A stretch of 64,000 bases of DNA. Source: Haematobia irritans (taxonomy: Eukaryota; Arthropoda; Insecta; Diptera; Muscidae). Of the stretch, positions 20,468 through 32,403 are shown one piece after another. The stretch lies in the NCBI RefSeq assembly GCF_050003625.1, contig NC_134399.1, forward strand, positions 39,138,671 through 39,202,670, given 5' to 3'. The notes under the pieces are model-generated. The model saw nothing but the letters and a program-made list of their open reading frames with translations, searched no databases and was not told the DNA's origin. The position numbers and the translations under genes were made by a program. How positions within the stretch are numbered: the stretch's first letter is position 1; each line of letters opens with the position of its first letter.

Positions 20468-21668
20468 AAAACAAGTATATACGTGGTATATATTAGACAA
20501 AAAAGGTATATAAGTCTACACATAATTACGAATCGATATGGACTTTTGCACGGTACGTAGGGAGCAAGAATTGAAATATGGGTGTCGCTTATATGGGGGC
20601 TATATACAATTATGAACTTGATATGGACCAATTTTTGTGTGATTGGGGATCGATTTATCTGAGGGTTATATATAACTATAGACCGATATGGACCTAGTTA
20701 GGCATGGTTGTTAACGGCCATATACTAGCACAATGTGCCAAATTTCAACTGACTCGGAGGAAATTTACTCCTCCAAGAGGCTCCAAAACCAAATCTTGGG
20801 ATCGGTTTATATGGGGGATATATATGATTATGGACTGATATGGACCACTTTTGTCATGGTTGTTAAATATCATGTACTACCACCACGTACCAAATTTCAA
20901 CCAGATGGGATGAATTTTGCTTCTCTGGTGATGGGTGTATATGGGGCCTATATATAATTATGCACCGGTGTAGACCAATTTTTGCATGGTCATTAGAGAC
21001 CACATACTAACACCATGTACCAAATTTCAGCCGGATCGGGTGCAATTTGCTTCTCTTAGAGGCTCCGCACGCCAAATCGGGGGATCGGTTTATATGGGGG
21101 CTATATATAATTATTGACCGATGTGGACCAATTTTTGCATAGTTGTTAGAGACCACATACTAACACCATGTACCAAATTTCAGCCGGATCGGGTGAAATT
21201 TGCTTCTCTTAGAGGCTCCGCACGCCAAATCTGGGAATCGGTTTATATGGGGGCTATACATAATTATGGATCGATGTGGACCAATTTTCGCATGGTTGGT
21301 AAAGACCATATACTAACACCATGTACCAAATTTCAGCCGGATCGGATGAAATTTGCTTCTCTTAGCGGGTCTGCAAGCCAAATTTGGGGGTCCGTTTATA
21401 TGGGGGCTATACGTAGAAGTGGACCGATATGGCCCATTGGCAATACCATCCGACCTACATCAATAACAACTACTTGTGCCAAGTTTCAAGTCGATAGCTT
21501 GTTTCGTTCGGAAGTTAGCGTGATTTCAACAGACGGACGGACGAACATGCTCAGAATTTCACCACGACCCAGAATATATATACTTTATGGGGTCTTAGAG
21601 CAATATTTCGATGTGTTACAAACGGAATGACAAAGTTAATATACCCCCATCCAATGGTGGAGGGTATA
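20468..21668 (-). mobile_element. DINE-like element, family III
   Basis: Starts CAAGTATATACGTGG, has about five to six 153-bp units, then GACGGACGGACG and a hairpin at 21641-21667 (ATACCCCCATCC..GGTGGAGGGTAT). The GGCC terminus block seen in other copies is shortened here. Open frames inside (for example 21121-21630) follow the 51-codon repeat. Confidence 0.75.
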
Positions 21669-21671
21669 AAA

Positions 21672-22228
21672 AATTTTAGCGACCTATCTGGCTTTAAATC
21701 TAGGACCAATAAAATTAAAATTATGATACAGATATTATTTATTAAATGTTCATTCTATTTTCACGGTTTATTAATAAAGGCACTCACGTACAAACAAATG
21801 CCAGTTTAAAAATCCAAATTATAACGGATACTTCAAAGTAAAAATGTTTTCTTAATTCCAAAAAAAAAAACTTTAAACCAAATACGCCAAATCCTCAAAA
21901 TAAGTATTAGCCTATATTTGAAGCCTTTTTATCTTAAATCTAAAGTTTCAATATTTCAGTTAATTTAAGGACAATTTCTTTAAATCAAAAATGTGTTTCT
22001 TTACTTTAAGAAAAATTAGCCTTAATTCAAAGACATGCGACTTTAACGAAGGGACGCAAAGTTACAAAATTTGTGTCCTAAATTTAATGGAAAAAATTTT
22101 TGTAGCAAAGATTATAAACTTTATTTTAATTAAAATGTCATTATTTTAAAGAAATTTGTACTTAATAATTTGGATCCTAAAATTTAGGTTGCGTAATCTT
22201 TAATATTACGTAAATATTTTGTTCAGTG
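21672..22228 (+). mobile_element. MITE4 copy, truncated left end
   Basis: Non-coding AT-rich element that recurs at 39585-40150 and, reversed and complete, at 57317-57956. The right end TTCAGTG is followed by TA. The left end was lost at the DINE junction. Confidence 0.65.
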
Positions 22229-22352
22229 TAGATAAATTTAACTAAACTGTATTACAAACGCAGATGTCACGACGATTTCACAAAAATAAGTAAATATTTT
22301 TCCTCAACTTCAAGAAAATTTATTTGACATATATTTTTTTTAAATTTCATGA

Positions 22353-22490
22353 TGGTTAGGTTATGTTAGGTTAAAGTGGCAGCCCGATTAAATTTCAGGA
22401 TCACTTAGACTATTCAGTCCATTGTGATATTACATTTAACTAAAAGTACCTATTACATATGGGCACTTCTAGTCTTAACCACTGAACCTT
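22353..22490 (-). mobile_element. LINE 3'-end fragment (same family as 8596-11760)
   Basis: Contains GGTTAGGTTATGTTAGG, then AAAGTGGCAGCCCGATTAAA and CCTATTACATATGGGCACTT, the order of 8596-8730. It is a very short, 5'-truncated insertion with a few substitutions. No coding sequence remains. Confidence 0.75.
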
Positions 22491-22594
22491 CAATTTCTTG
22501 AATTTCATGATGGGCGTATTGTTGGTAAAATTTACAAATTTTAAGAAATTCTGAACTATTTTGTGAACTAAGCACTATAGACTTTAAGTTTTAT

Positions 22595-22830
22595 GTGCAA
22601 GAAATCACCTCAGGCGATCTATCCCTCAGTCTGTCCGTCTATTTGCAAGATTCCAGTCGCAGTTATTATTCTTATTTTAATAAAATTTGGTACAGGGTGT
22701 TCTTTTTTTTGGCACGCCTTATTGAATTTTGAAAGAAAAAAAAATCGGATCAAATTTAGATATAGATCCCATATAAATTTATCGCATGATTTCGACAAAT
22801 CTTAAAATTTGGACAACTAAATGTCGCAAG
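22595..22830 (-). mobile_element. DINE-like family IV fragment
   Basis: Contains CAGTCTGTCCGTCTATTTGC, TTCCAGTCGCAGTTATTA and a block with AAATCGGATCAAATTTAGAT, matching the start of the family IV element near 49420-49570. Both termini are missing. Bases 22831-23234 hold AT-rich repeat debris like 5560-5750. Confidence 0.55.
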
Positions 22831-24304
22831 AAAGAATAGAATATCTATAAAAAGTAAAAGAGAAAATAAAATTAAAAATTTTATATATATTTGTACAAAA
22901 ATATATTTCGAAAATAAATAAAAACCACATTCTTTGAAAAAATATGTGAAAAAAATTGCGCTGGTCCGATTTACACCTGTGTTCATTATTGCTTCATTCA
23001 TACTAATAAAGAACATCTCGAGAAGAAGTTAGAAGATTATGCCTTGGTGTCATATTACGATCATTTCCCAAACATTTGAATTGACGTTTCGGCGGTTATC
23101 TTACCAATAAATCCATGTTTAACTCCCGGTTCGAAAGAAAGGGTTTTTCAAATTGCAAAAATTAGATAATTAGAATAATAAAAAATATTGATAAAAAAGT
23201 GAAATTGGTGAAAAAAAAAAATTATTTTTATTTTTATACCCTCCACCATAGGATGGGGGGGTATACTAACTTTGCCATTCCGTTTGTAACACATCGAAAT
23301 ATTGCTCTAAGACCCCGTATATATTCTGGGTCGTGGTGAAATTCTGAGTCGATCTGAACATGTCCGTCCGTTCGTCTGTTGAAATCATGCTAACTTCCGC
23401 ACGAAACAAGCTATCGACTTGAAACTTGGCACAAGTAGTTGCTATTGATGTAGGTCGGATGGTATTGTAAATGGGCCATATCGGTCCACTTTTACGTATA
23501 GCCCCCATATAAACGGACCCCCAAATTTGGCTTGCAGACCTTCTAGAGAAGCAAATTTCATCCGATCCGGCTGAAATTTTGCAAAAATTGGTCCACATCG
23601 GTCCATAATAATATATAGGCCCCATATAAACCGATCCCCAGATTTGGCTTGCGGAGCCTCTAAGAGAAGAAAATTTCATCCGATCCGGCTGAAATTTGGT
23701 ACATGGTGTTAGTATATGGTCTTTATCAACCATGCAAAAATTGGTCCACATTGGTCAATAATTATATATAGCCCCCATATAAACCGATCCCCTGATTTGG
23801 CTTGCGGAGCCCCCTGGAAGAGCAAAATTCATCCGATTCAGTTGAAATGTAGTACGTGATGTTAGTATATGGTATCCACTAACCATGCATGAATTGGTTC
23901 ATATCAGTCCATAATTATATATAGCCCCCATATAAACCGATCCCCAGATTTGGCTTGCGGAGCCTCTAAGAGAAGCAAATTTAATCCTATCCGGCTGAAA
24001 TTTGGTACATGGTGTTAGTATATGGTCTCTAACAACCATGAAAAAATTGGTCCACATCGGTCCATAATTATATATAGCCCCCATATAAACCGATCCCCCG
24101 ATTTGGCTTTCGGAGCCTCTAAGAGAAGCAAATTTCATCCGATCCGGCTGAATTTTGGTACATTGTGTTAGTATATGGTCCTTAACAACCATGCAAAAAT
24201 TGGTCCATATCGGTCCATAATTGTACATAGCCCCCATATAAACCGATCCCGAGGTTTGGTTTATGCGCCTCTTGGAGGAGTAAATTTCCTCCGAGTCAGT
24301 TGAA

Positions 24305-26455
24305 AACAAGTATATACGGCCGTAAGTTCGGCCAGGCCGAAGCTTATGTACCCTCCATCATGGATTGCGTAGAAACTTCATCTAAACACTGCCATCCACA
24401 ATCGAATTACTTAAGTTGCGGTAACGCTTGCCGATGGCAAGGTATCTTAAAACCTCCTAACACCATCTTCTAAATTGTATGTAAGTCCATACGTGGTATA
24501 TATTAAATCAAAAAAGATCGATCCAATACGTATATAATTCAGTTTGACAAAGTAGATATACAATTTTGACAAAATTTTCTACAGAAATAAAATTTTAACA
24601 AAATTTTCTATAGAAATAAAATTTTCACAAAATTTTCTATAGAAATAAAAATTTTGACAAAATTTTCTATAGAAAGAAAATTTTGACAAAAATTTCTACA
24701 GAAATAAAATTTTAACAAAATTTTCTATAGAAATAAACTTTTGACAAAATTTTCTATAGAAATAAAATCTTGGTAGATTATTTTTGGCTCGAGTGGCAAC
24801 CATGATTATGAACCGAATAAAATTTTGACAAAATTTTCTATAGAAATAAAATTTTGACAAAATTTTTTATAGAAATAAAATTTTGACAATGATGAAAATT
24901 TTATTATGAACCGATTTTAACAAAATTTTCTCTAGAAATAAAATTTTGACAAAATTTTCTATAGAAATAAAATTTTGACAAAATTTTCTATAGAAATAAA
25001 ATTTTGACAAAATTTTCTATAGAAATAAAATTTTGACAAAATTTTCTATAGAAATAAAATTTTGGTAGATAATTTTTTTGGCTCTAGTGGCAACCATGAT
25101 TATGAACCGATATGGACCAAGTTTTGTGTGATTGGACCAATTTTGGTATGGTTGTTAGCGACCATATACTAACACCACGTGCCTTATTTGAACCGGATCG
25201 GATGAATTTTGCTCCTCCAAGAGGCTCCGGAGGTCAAATCTGGAGAATGTTTTATATGGGGGCTATATATAATTATGGACCGATATGGACCAATTCTGGC
25301 ACGGTTGTTAAAGATCATATACTAACACCATGTTCCAAATTACAACCGGATTGGATGAAATTTGCTTCTCTTGGAGACTTCGCAAGCCAAATCTGGGGAT
25401 CTGTTTATATGGGGGCTATATATAATTATGAACCGATGTGGACCAATTTTTGCATGGTTGTTAGAGACCATATACCAATATCATGTACCAAATTTCAGGC
25501 GGATCGGATGAAATTTGCTTGTCTTTGAGGCTCCGCAATCCAAATCTGGGGATCGGTTTATATGGGCGCCATATATAATTATGGACCGACGTGGACCAAT
25601 TTTCGCATGATTGTTAGAGACCATATACCAACACCATGTACCAAATTTCAGCCGGATCGGATAAAATATGCTTCTCTTAGAGGCTCCACAAGCCAAATCT
25701 GGGGATCGGTTTATATGGGGGCTATATACAATTAAGGATCGATATGGACCAGGTTTTGCATGGTTGTTAGAGACCATATACCAACATCATGTACCAAATT
25801 TCAGCCGGATCGGATGAAATATTCTTCTCTTTGAGGCTTCACAAGCCAAATCTGGGGATCGGTTTATATGGGGGCTATATATAATTATGGACCGATGTGA
25901 ACCAATTTTTGGCGTCGTTGTTAGAGACCAGATACCAACACCATGTACCAAATTTCAGCCAGATCGGATGAAATTTGCTTCTCTTTTAGGCTAGGCTAGC
26001 CAAATCTGGGGATCGGTTTATATGGGGGCTATATATAATTATTGATCTATGTGGACCAATTTATGTATGGTTGTTAGAGACCATATACCAGCACCATGTA
26101 CCAATTTTCAGCCGGATCGGATGAAATATGCTTCTGTTAGAGGCTCCACAAGCCAAATCTGAGGGTCCCTTTATATGGGGGCTATACGTAAAAATTGACC
26201 GATATGGCCCATTTTCAATACCATCCGACCTACATCGAATACATCTACTTGTGCCAAGTTTCAAGTCGATAGCTTGTTTCGTTCGGAAGTTAGCGTGATT
26301 TCAACAGACGGACGGACGGACGGACATGCTTAGATCGACTCAGAATTTCACCACGACCCAGAATATATATACTTTATGGGGTCTTAGAACAATATTTGGA
26401 TGTGTTACAAACGGAATGACAAAGTTAATATACCCCCATCCTATGATGGAGGGTA
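24305..26455 (-). mobile_element. DINE-like element, family III, with long 29-bp minisatellite
   Basis: Opens ACAAGTATATACGGCCG, then a block nearly identical to 28447-28690, the 29-bp minisatellite (24545-25075), about seven 153-bp units (25120-26180), GACGGACGGACGGACGG and a GGAGGGTAT hairpin end. It lies inside another family III copy in the opposite direction. Confidence 0.75.
24545..25075. repeat. 29-bp minisatellite, about 17 units in two blocks
   Basis: Unit AAATTTTCTATAGAAATAAA plus TTTTGACA, 29 bp measured between successive CTATAG. Two blocks are separated by a unique segment, GGCTCGAGTGGCAACCATGA. Similarity between units is high, so the array probably expanded recently. Confidence 0.85.
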
Positions 26456-26741
26456 TGAAAACCGATCACCAGATTTGACCTCCGGAGCCTCTGATTCAGT
26501 TGATATTTGGTTTTGGCGCCTCTTGGAGAAGTAAATTTCCTCCGAGTCAGTTGAAATTTGGTACATTGTGCTAGTATATGGCCGTTAACAACCATGCCTA
26601 ACTAGGTCCATATCGGTCTATAGTTATATATAGCCCTCAGATAAATCGATCCCCAATCACACAAAAAGTGGTCCATATCAAGTTCATAATTGTATATAGC
26701 CCCCATATAAGCGACTCCCATATTTCAATTCTTGCTCCCTA

Positions 26742-27717
26742 CACGGATGAAAAAGACTGTGTTTCATATGTTTGGCTATAAACATTATATGTTTGGAACA
26801 CAAATTTTTAAACACAATATTTTTGAGTGCAAGCATATAATGTTCATAAACTAGCATAACATGTTTGGGACATATATGTTAATATGTTAGAACATATTAT
26901 GTTTGGGACATAAAATGTTTGTAAATATAATATGCTTGGATGCAAACATATATTAATTTAGAAATAGCCTATAAACATATATGTGTTTAGTAGCTTGGAG
27001 CGCTATTTAACAGGGAGCGATATTGAATTAAGTTGGTGGTTGTTGCTTGTTATTACAAAATTAACATTTTATTTTTCCTTGGGCAATTGATCAGCTACTT
27101 CTTTGATCCTTACAAACTGTGTGGTCCGCTGTTCGAATCCCCGTCCGGCAAAAGGTAAAATTAAAATAAAAAAAATCATACAATTGAATAATTTCTTCTA
27201 CAATGTTTGTATTACAGAAAAAGGTGCTAAGAACTAAAAAATCTCGTGGAAGTGAGAAAGATGTCGGGGAATATACAATTGGGCAGAAACAAAATTTTGA
27301 GCATTCATGTCGAAAACCTATGTTGTTAGCACCTATATTACCTGTTTATTTTCATAATTCATTATGATTGTAAATATATAAATAAATAAATAAAATTTTG
27401 AGCACAATATTGTTTGGGAGAATTTTTTTAAGCATATAATATTTTTGGGTGCAAAATGCTTCCAAACATATTATATGTTCACATAATAACATATTGTTTT
27501 TTGGAAGACAACATTATTGAATTTGGATGCAAAAATACAAAATGTTTGGAACTTAGACTACCCAAACATATATTGTTTAGACCAATGTGCTTTCAAACAT
27601 ATTATATATTGGAAGAGATCAAACATATAAATGTTTGGGCAATACCCAAAAATATATATGCTTGAAGCAAAATATGTTTGGGAGTATATGTTACAGAAGC
27701 GATTTTTTGTGAGCGTG
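26742..27717. mobile_element. TA-inserting MITE rich in ATGTTTGG motifs (MITE2 copy 1)
   Basis: 976 bp, ends CACGGATGAAAAAG and GTGAGCGTG, flanked by TA at 26740-26741 and 27718-27719. The motif ATGTTTGG and its complement recur throughout, giving self-complementarity. The interior 27040-27295 resembles the right arm of MITE1, including a degraded tRNA-like B box (GTTCGAATCCC). A second copy lies at 56123-56618. Confidence 0.7.
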
Positions 27718-27984
27718 TACGTACCGTGCAAAAGTCCATATCGATTCGTAATTATTTGTAGACTTACATACCTTTTTTGTCATATATATACCACGTATGG
27801 ACTAACTCACAATTTAGAAAACGATTTAAGATACCACAACCCAAGTAATTCGATTGTGGATGACAGTCTTTCGTAGAAGTTTCTACGCAATCCATGGTGG
27901 AGGGTACATAAGATTCGGCCTGGCCGAACTTACGGCCATATATACTTGTTTTTTGTTTTTTCTTTTTTTTTAATTTCTTCATTC

Positions 27985-28095
27985 AACTGCAAAGGCACAA
28001 CATCTAAAATACTTCTAAGGGAGATGATCCAAATTTACAAAACTTGAGGATCACAAGTTTGGTATCCAAACTCCTTTGTTTTGCTGGGAAGTTAC
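27985..28095 (+). repeat. Dispersed repeat related to the SINE2 body
   Basis: Contains GCACAACATCTAAAATACTT and GAGATGATCCAAATTTAC, then GGATCACAAGTTTGG and TCCAAACTCC, matching 56770-56905 in reverse. Degraded, no gene. Confidence 0.45.
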
Positions 28096-28179
28096 AAAAA
28101 ATCTTTGACATAGAAATATTAACGATTTTTTTTTTTAATTTTTTAGTACAAATCTCTCTCAGTTCGATAGAGTTCTAAG

Positions 28180-28321
28180 GACAAAACGCTTTTATTGAAA
28201 AGTTTATCGACTTTCGGTCAAGTAAAAATCTTTGTATCAAGAAATACGTCTACTATTCTAAGAAAAAATTGTATTCGTATTGTAATGACAAAAATCGGTG
28301 AGCTCACGACAATATTTTTTT
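28180..28321 (-). repeat. MITE3-family right-end fragment
   Basis: AAAAGTTTATCGACTTTCGG, then CTCACGACAATATTTTTTT, as at 18690-19160. It ends before the expected CAGTG. Confidence 0.5.
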
Positions 28322-28324
28322 AGT

Positions 28325-28445
28325 TTTTCTAAGGAGATCAAAGTACTGAGCGTAATAACATTCAAAAGTATAGGTGATAGAACTTCTCATTTGGGAAAGC
28401 CCCTTTATACAAAAATGAAAGTTTAGTTGCTCTAGAAGAAGATAA
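28325..28445 (-). pseudogene. Possible LINE reverse-transcriptase relic
   Basis: On the plus strand AGGTGATAGAACTTCTCATT parallels 10420-10440 of the intact LINE, the region coding GTPQGGVLSPL in the reverse transcriptase. The translation is degraded (residues like KGAFPNEKFYHL). The assignment rests on about 60 alignable bases. Confidence 0.4.
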
Positions 28446-30018
28446 ACAAGTATATACGGCCGTAAGTTCGGCCAGGCCGAAGCTTATGTACCCTCCATCA
28501 TGGATTGCGTAGAAACTTCATCTAAACATTGCCATACACAATCGAATCACTTAAGTTGCGGTAACGCTTGCCGATGGCAAGGTATCTTAAAACCTCCTAA
28601 CACCATCTTCTAAATTGTATGTAAGTCCATACGTGGTATATATTAAATCAAAAAAGATCGATCCTATACGTACATAATTGAGTTTGACAAAGTAGACATA
28701 AAATTTTGACAAAATTTTCTACAGAAATAACATTTTAACAAAATTTTCTATAGAAATAAAATTTTGACAAAATTTTCTAAAGAAATAAAAATTTTGACAA
28801 AATTTTCTAATGAAAGAAAATTTTGACAAAAAATTCTACAGAAATAAAATTTTAACAAAATGTTCTATAGAAATAAAATCTTGGTAGATTATTTTTGGCT
28901 CGAGTGGCAACCATGATTATGAACCGAATAAAATTTGAACAAAATTTTCTATAGAAATAAAATTTTGACAAAATTTTCTATAGAAATAAAATTTTGACAA
29001 TGATGAAAATTTTATTATGAACCGAATAAAATTTTAACAAAATTTTCTCTAGAAATAAAATTTTGACAAAATTTTCTATAGAAATAAAATTTTGACAAAA
29101 TTTTCTATAGAAATAAAATTGTGGTAGATTATTTTTGGCTCTAGTGGCAACCATGATTATGAACCGATATGGACCAATTTTTGAGTGATTAGACCAATTT
29201 TGGTATGGTTGTTAGCGACCATATACTAACACCACGTGCCTAATTTGAACCGGATCGGATGAATTTTTGCTCCTCCAAGAAGCTCCGGAGGTCAAATCTG
29301 GAGAATGTTTTATATGGGGGCTATATATAATTGTGAACCGATGTGGACCAATTTTTGCCTGATTGTTAGAGACCATATACCAACACCATGTACCAAATTT
29401 CAGCCGGATCGGATGAAATTTTCTTCTCTTTGAGGCTCCGCAAGCCAAATCTGGGGACCGGTTTATATGGGGGCTATATATAATTATGGACCGATGTGAA
29501 CCAATTTTTGCATGGTTGTTAGAGACCATATACCAACACCATGTACCAAATTTCAGCCGGATCGGATGAAATTTGCTTCTCCCGGTTTATATGGGGGCTA
29601 TATATAATTATGGATCGATGTGGACCAATTTTTGCATGGTTGTTAGAGACCATATACCAACACCATATACCAAATTTCAGCCGGATCGGATGAAATATGC
29701 TTCTGTTAGAAGCTTCACAAGCCAAATCTGAGGGTCCCTTTAAATGGGGGCTATACGTAAAAGTGGACCGATATGGCCCATTTTCAATACCATCCGACCT
29801 ACATCGATAACAACTACTTGTGCCAAGTTTCAAGTCGATAGCTTGTTTCGTTCGGAAGTTAGCGTGATTTGAACAGACGGACGGACATGCTTAGATCGAC
29901 TCAGAATTTCACCACGACCCAGAATATATATACTTTATGGGGTCTTAGAGCAATATTTCGATGTGTTACAAACGGAATGACAAAGTTAATATACCCCCAT
30001 CCTACGATGGAGGGTATA
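28445..30018 (-). mobile_element. DINE-like element, family III
   Basis: Opens ACAAGTATATACGGCCG, has a 29-bp minisatellite at 28690-29130, about four 153-bp units, GACGGACGGACATGC and the end hairpin ATACCCCCATCC..GGAGGGTATA. Its first 240 bp differ from 24305-24545 at only a few positions, so the two copies are close relatives. Confidence 0.75.
28690..29130. repeat. 29-bp minisatellite
   Basis: Same unit as 24545-25075, about 11-13 units, interrupted by the same GGCTCGAGTGGCAACC segment. Fewer units than its sister copy. Confidence 0.85.
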
Positions 30019-30758
30019 AAAAGATTTGAGTGTTGTGGCCTTGACATGTATATCTACTTCATTGGCGCTAATTTTGGAAAATCGTATCTATATTACAATT
30101 GCACACAAACTTTAATCCCGTTTGATAGTCAAGGATATAACACCAATTACAAGCATTAAAATCGCATTGTTCGACTATTAAATGGTATTGAAAAGTTAAT
30201 TAAGCAATTAATTCGTAGTTACAATTATTACGTATGGTGCTATGTGTGTATGTGAAGTTACAAATGACCTACCTCACATTATTTGTTTGCTACATAAAAG
30301 GAAGCGACCATTAGTTGTATTATACGTACGTACGTATGTACTATATGTTATGTAAACATTGCAGCGACAGTCACGGAAGTTCGTTTATCCCCCATGGGGA
30401 ATTGTTTATGTAGGCAATTTAATTCCGTGTTTATTCAGTCCACTTTGGACAATCAAACTGATTATAGGCTACATTGAGAATTTCACGCAACGATATACTT
30501 CATGAAAATTTTAAACTATGATGTATAATTTTTTAATATGACTGATGGAGTTCTTGCTTATGTTCCCTCCTCTGGATATATTTTTTCGCTCTTTCCGTTA
30601 TTTATTTAATTCAGTTTTGTTTTCTTCTCAAAGACTACTGAATTTATGTATTTCACTTTGTCATTCAATCATTTTCTCTGCATGAAAAAAATGAAATATT
30701 GTCGTGAGCATAAAGATTTCAGGTCCTTAAAATACGAATCCGAATTTTGCTAAGTATA
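30019..30758. other. No gene; short MITE3-like stretch near the end
   Basis: Mostly unmatched AT-rich DNA with a short ACGT run near 30326-30340. From about 30690, ATATTGTCGTGAGCATAAAG and the following bases resemble a MITE3 end. It leads directly to MITE1 copy C. Confidence 0.4.
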
Positions 30759-31020
30759 CACGCAAAAAAAATAATTCTTTCCTCCCAAACGAAATTTTAG
30801 ACAAACAAAGTTTGTTTCTCATTTGCTTTTCGTTGAAAGGAAGTGTATTTGGAAGAAAAGTATATACTTTTTGTGGTAAACGTTTATTCTTTTCCAGGAT
30901 GTAAAAATAATTTCATAAAGACTAACTCAAAAAAATTTTTTTTTCGGGCTAATTGCATTTCCCTCATGTCTTTCTCACTTCCGCGACGTTTTTTTTTAAT
31001 TCTTAGCACTTTTTGCTGTA

Positions 31021-31371
31021 GGTTAGGTTAGGTTAGGTTATGTGGCAGTCCGATGTATCAGGCTCACTTAGACTATTCAGTCCATTGTGATACCACAGTG
31101 GTGAACTTCTCTCTTATCACTGAGTGCTGCCCGATTCCATGTTAAGCTCAATGACAAGGGACCTCCTTTTTATAGCCGAGTCCGAACGGCGTTCCACATT
31201 GCAGTGAAACCACTTAGAGAAGCTTTGTAACCCTCAGAAATGTCACCAGCATTACTGAGGTGGGATAATCCACCGCTGAAAAACTTTTTGGTGTTCGGTC
31301 GTAGCAGGAATCGAACCCACGACCTTGTGTGTGCAAGGCGGGCATGCTAACCATTGCACCACGGTGCCTCC
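31021..31371 (-). mobile_element. tRNA-headed SINE with LINE-like tail (SINE1 copy 2)
   Basis: 351 bp, the same length as copy 1. Head boxes TGGTGCAATGGTTAGC and GGTTCGATTCC are intact on the reverse strand, and the tail ends in TTAGG units. A 14-bp target duplication, CACTTYTTKCTGTA (two mismatches), flanks it at 31007-31020 and 31372-31385. It lies in the right arm of MITE1 copy C. Confidence 0.9.
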
Positions 31372-31445
31372 CACTTCTTTCTGTAATACAAACAATGTAG
31401 AAGAAAGTATACGATATTATAAATTTTTAAATTTTTTTTTTTACC

Positions 31446-31530
31446 TTTCGCCTGGACGGAGAATCGAACCGCGGACCATGCAATTTGTAAGCCAACACAC
31501 TATCCACTGAGCTATGTACCTGTTATGGTC
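31446..31530 (-). promoter_or_regulatory. tRNA-like module, right arm of MITE1 copy C
   Basis: Reverse strand: TAGCTCAGTGGATAG as A box and GGTTCGATTCTCC as B box. It matches 7046-7124. Confidence 0.65.
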
Positions 31531-31631
31531 ATCAATAGATAAATATCCATTTAAGTTATATTTATATAGCATAGCTTGCGGCGCCCACGAACCGAATAAA
31601 CAAAGTTTATTTAACAGAAACAAACGTTTAG

Positions 31632-31713
31632 TTTGGCACCGTGGAGCAGTGGTTGCTACGTCCGACTTACATGCCAAGGGTCGTGGGTTCTATCCCTGCT
31701 CCGACCAAATTTT
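31632..31713 (+). promoter_or_regulatory. tRNA-like module, left arm of MITE1 copy C
   Basis: Opens TTTGGCACCGTGGAGCAGTG and closes CGACCAAA; the B box GGTTCTATCCC has one change. It diverges from the module at 31446-31530. Confidence 0.65.
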
Positions 31714-32403
31714 TTTTTTGTTTTTTTTACATATATTCCAGATATGTTCGGAATATTCCGAAAAAATGTTCAATATTACATTGTAGTGTATTAAATTTTG
31801 AACTGTAAAATGTGTCTTATTAAAGACCTAAAGTCAGAAAAGAACAGTTTTTGATATAAACGAAATGGACTGTGTTGTTGTTTCAAAACTAACTTTTTTT
31901 ATTGAAAAAATAAAAATTTTGTAACAAACGAATTTTTTTGGTGATAAAAGTTTAAAATTTTCGAAGCAATTCAAAAAACTCTAACAAAAGAAACACGTTT
32001 CCCAAACGTTTTTTTTTCTTTGCATGTACATATGAATGATACCTGTCAGGATTGATGGAGTTCTTGTTTATGTTCTCTTATTCTTCCTCTGGATATATTT
32101 TTTCGCTCTTTCCGTTATTTATATAATTCAGTTTTGTTTTCTTCTCCAAGACTACTGAATTTATGTATTTCTATTTGTCATTCAATAATTTTCTCTGCAA
32201 TGAAAAAAATATTGTCGTGAGCATATACGAATCCGAATTTTGCTAAATGATGACTAAAAATTGATGTAAGTTTCATTATTGAGTTGATGACGGTGTTTTT
32301 CAACTGAAAACAGAAAACATCAAATTGAATACCGATTTCATAAAAACAATGTAAATTCTGATTTATTTTACATTAATTTGATGATGTACTTTTCTTTCAG
32401 TGT

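Larger units (their letters stand above)
23235..27952 (+). mobile_element. DINE-like element, family III, split by a second DINE-III and a MITE
   Basis: Hairpin start at 23236 (TATACCCTCCACCATAGG), microsatellite at 23361-23380, about five central repeats to 24304. It is interrupted by an inverted DINE-III (24305-26455), resumes at about 26456, is interrupted again by MITE2 (26742-27717), and ends at 27952 with GCCGAACTTACGGCC..ACTTGTTTTTT. The MITE2 target TA is confirmed by the intact sequence CTACGTACCGTGC at about 60556-60568. Confidence 0.7.
30759..32026 (-). mobile_element. TA-inserting TIR element with tRNA-like modules (MITE1 copy C), split by a SINE
   Basis: Opposite orientation to copies A and B. 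Ends CACGCAAAAAAAATAATTC and TTTCTTTGCATG, with TA at 30757-30758 and 32027-32028. Without the SINE (31021-31371) and its duplicated target it is about 903 bp, the same length as copies A and B. Both tRNA-like modules are present: reverse strand 31446-31530 and forward 31632-31713. Confidence 0.82.

Noticed and set aside
24545..25075. Regular 29-bp repeats suggestive of a CRISPR array
   Set aside because: Units are adjacent with no unique spacers, are AT-rich, and lie within a fly transposon.
30326..30340. ACGT repeat as a regulatory element
   Set aside because: A very short simple repeat with no supporting context.
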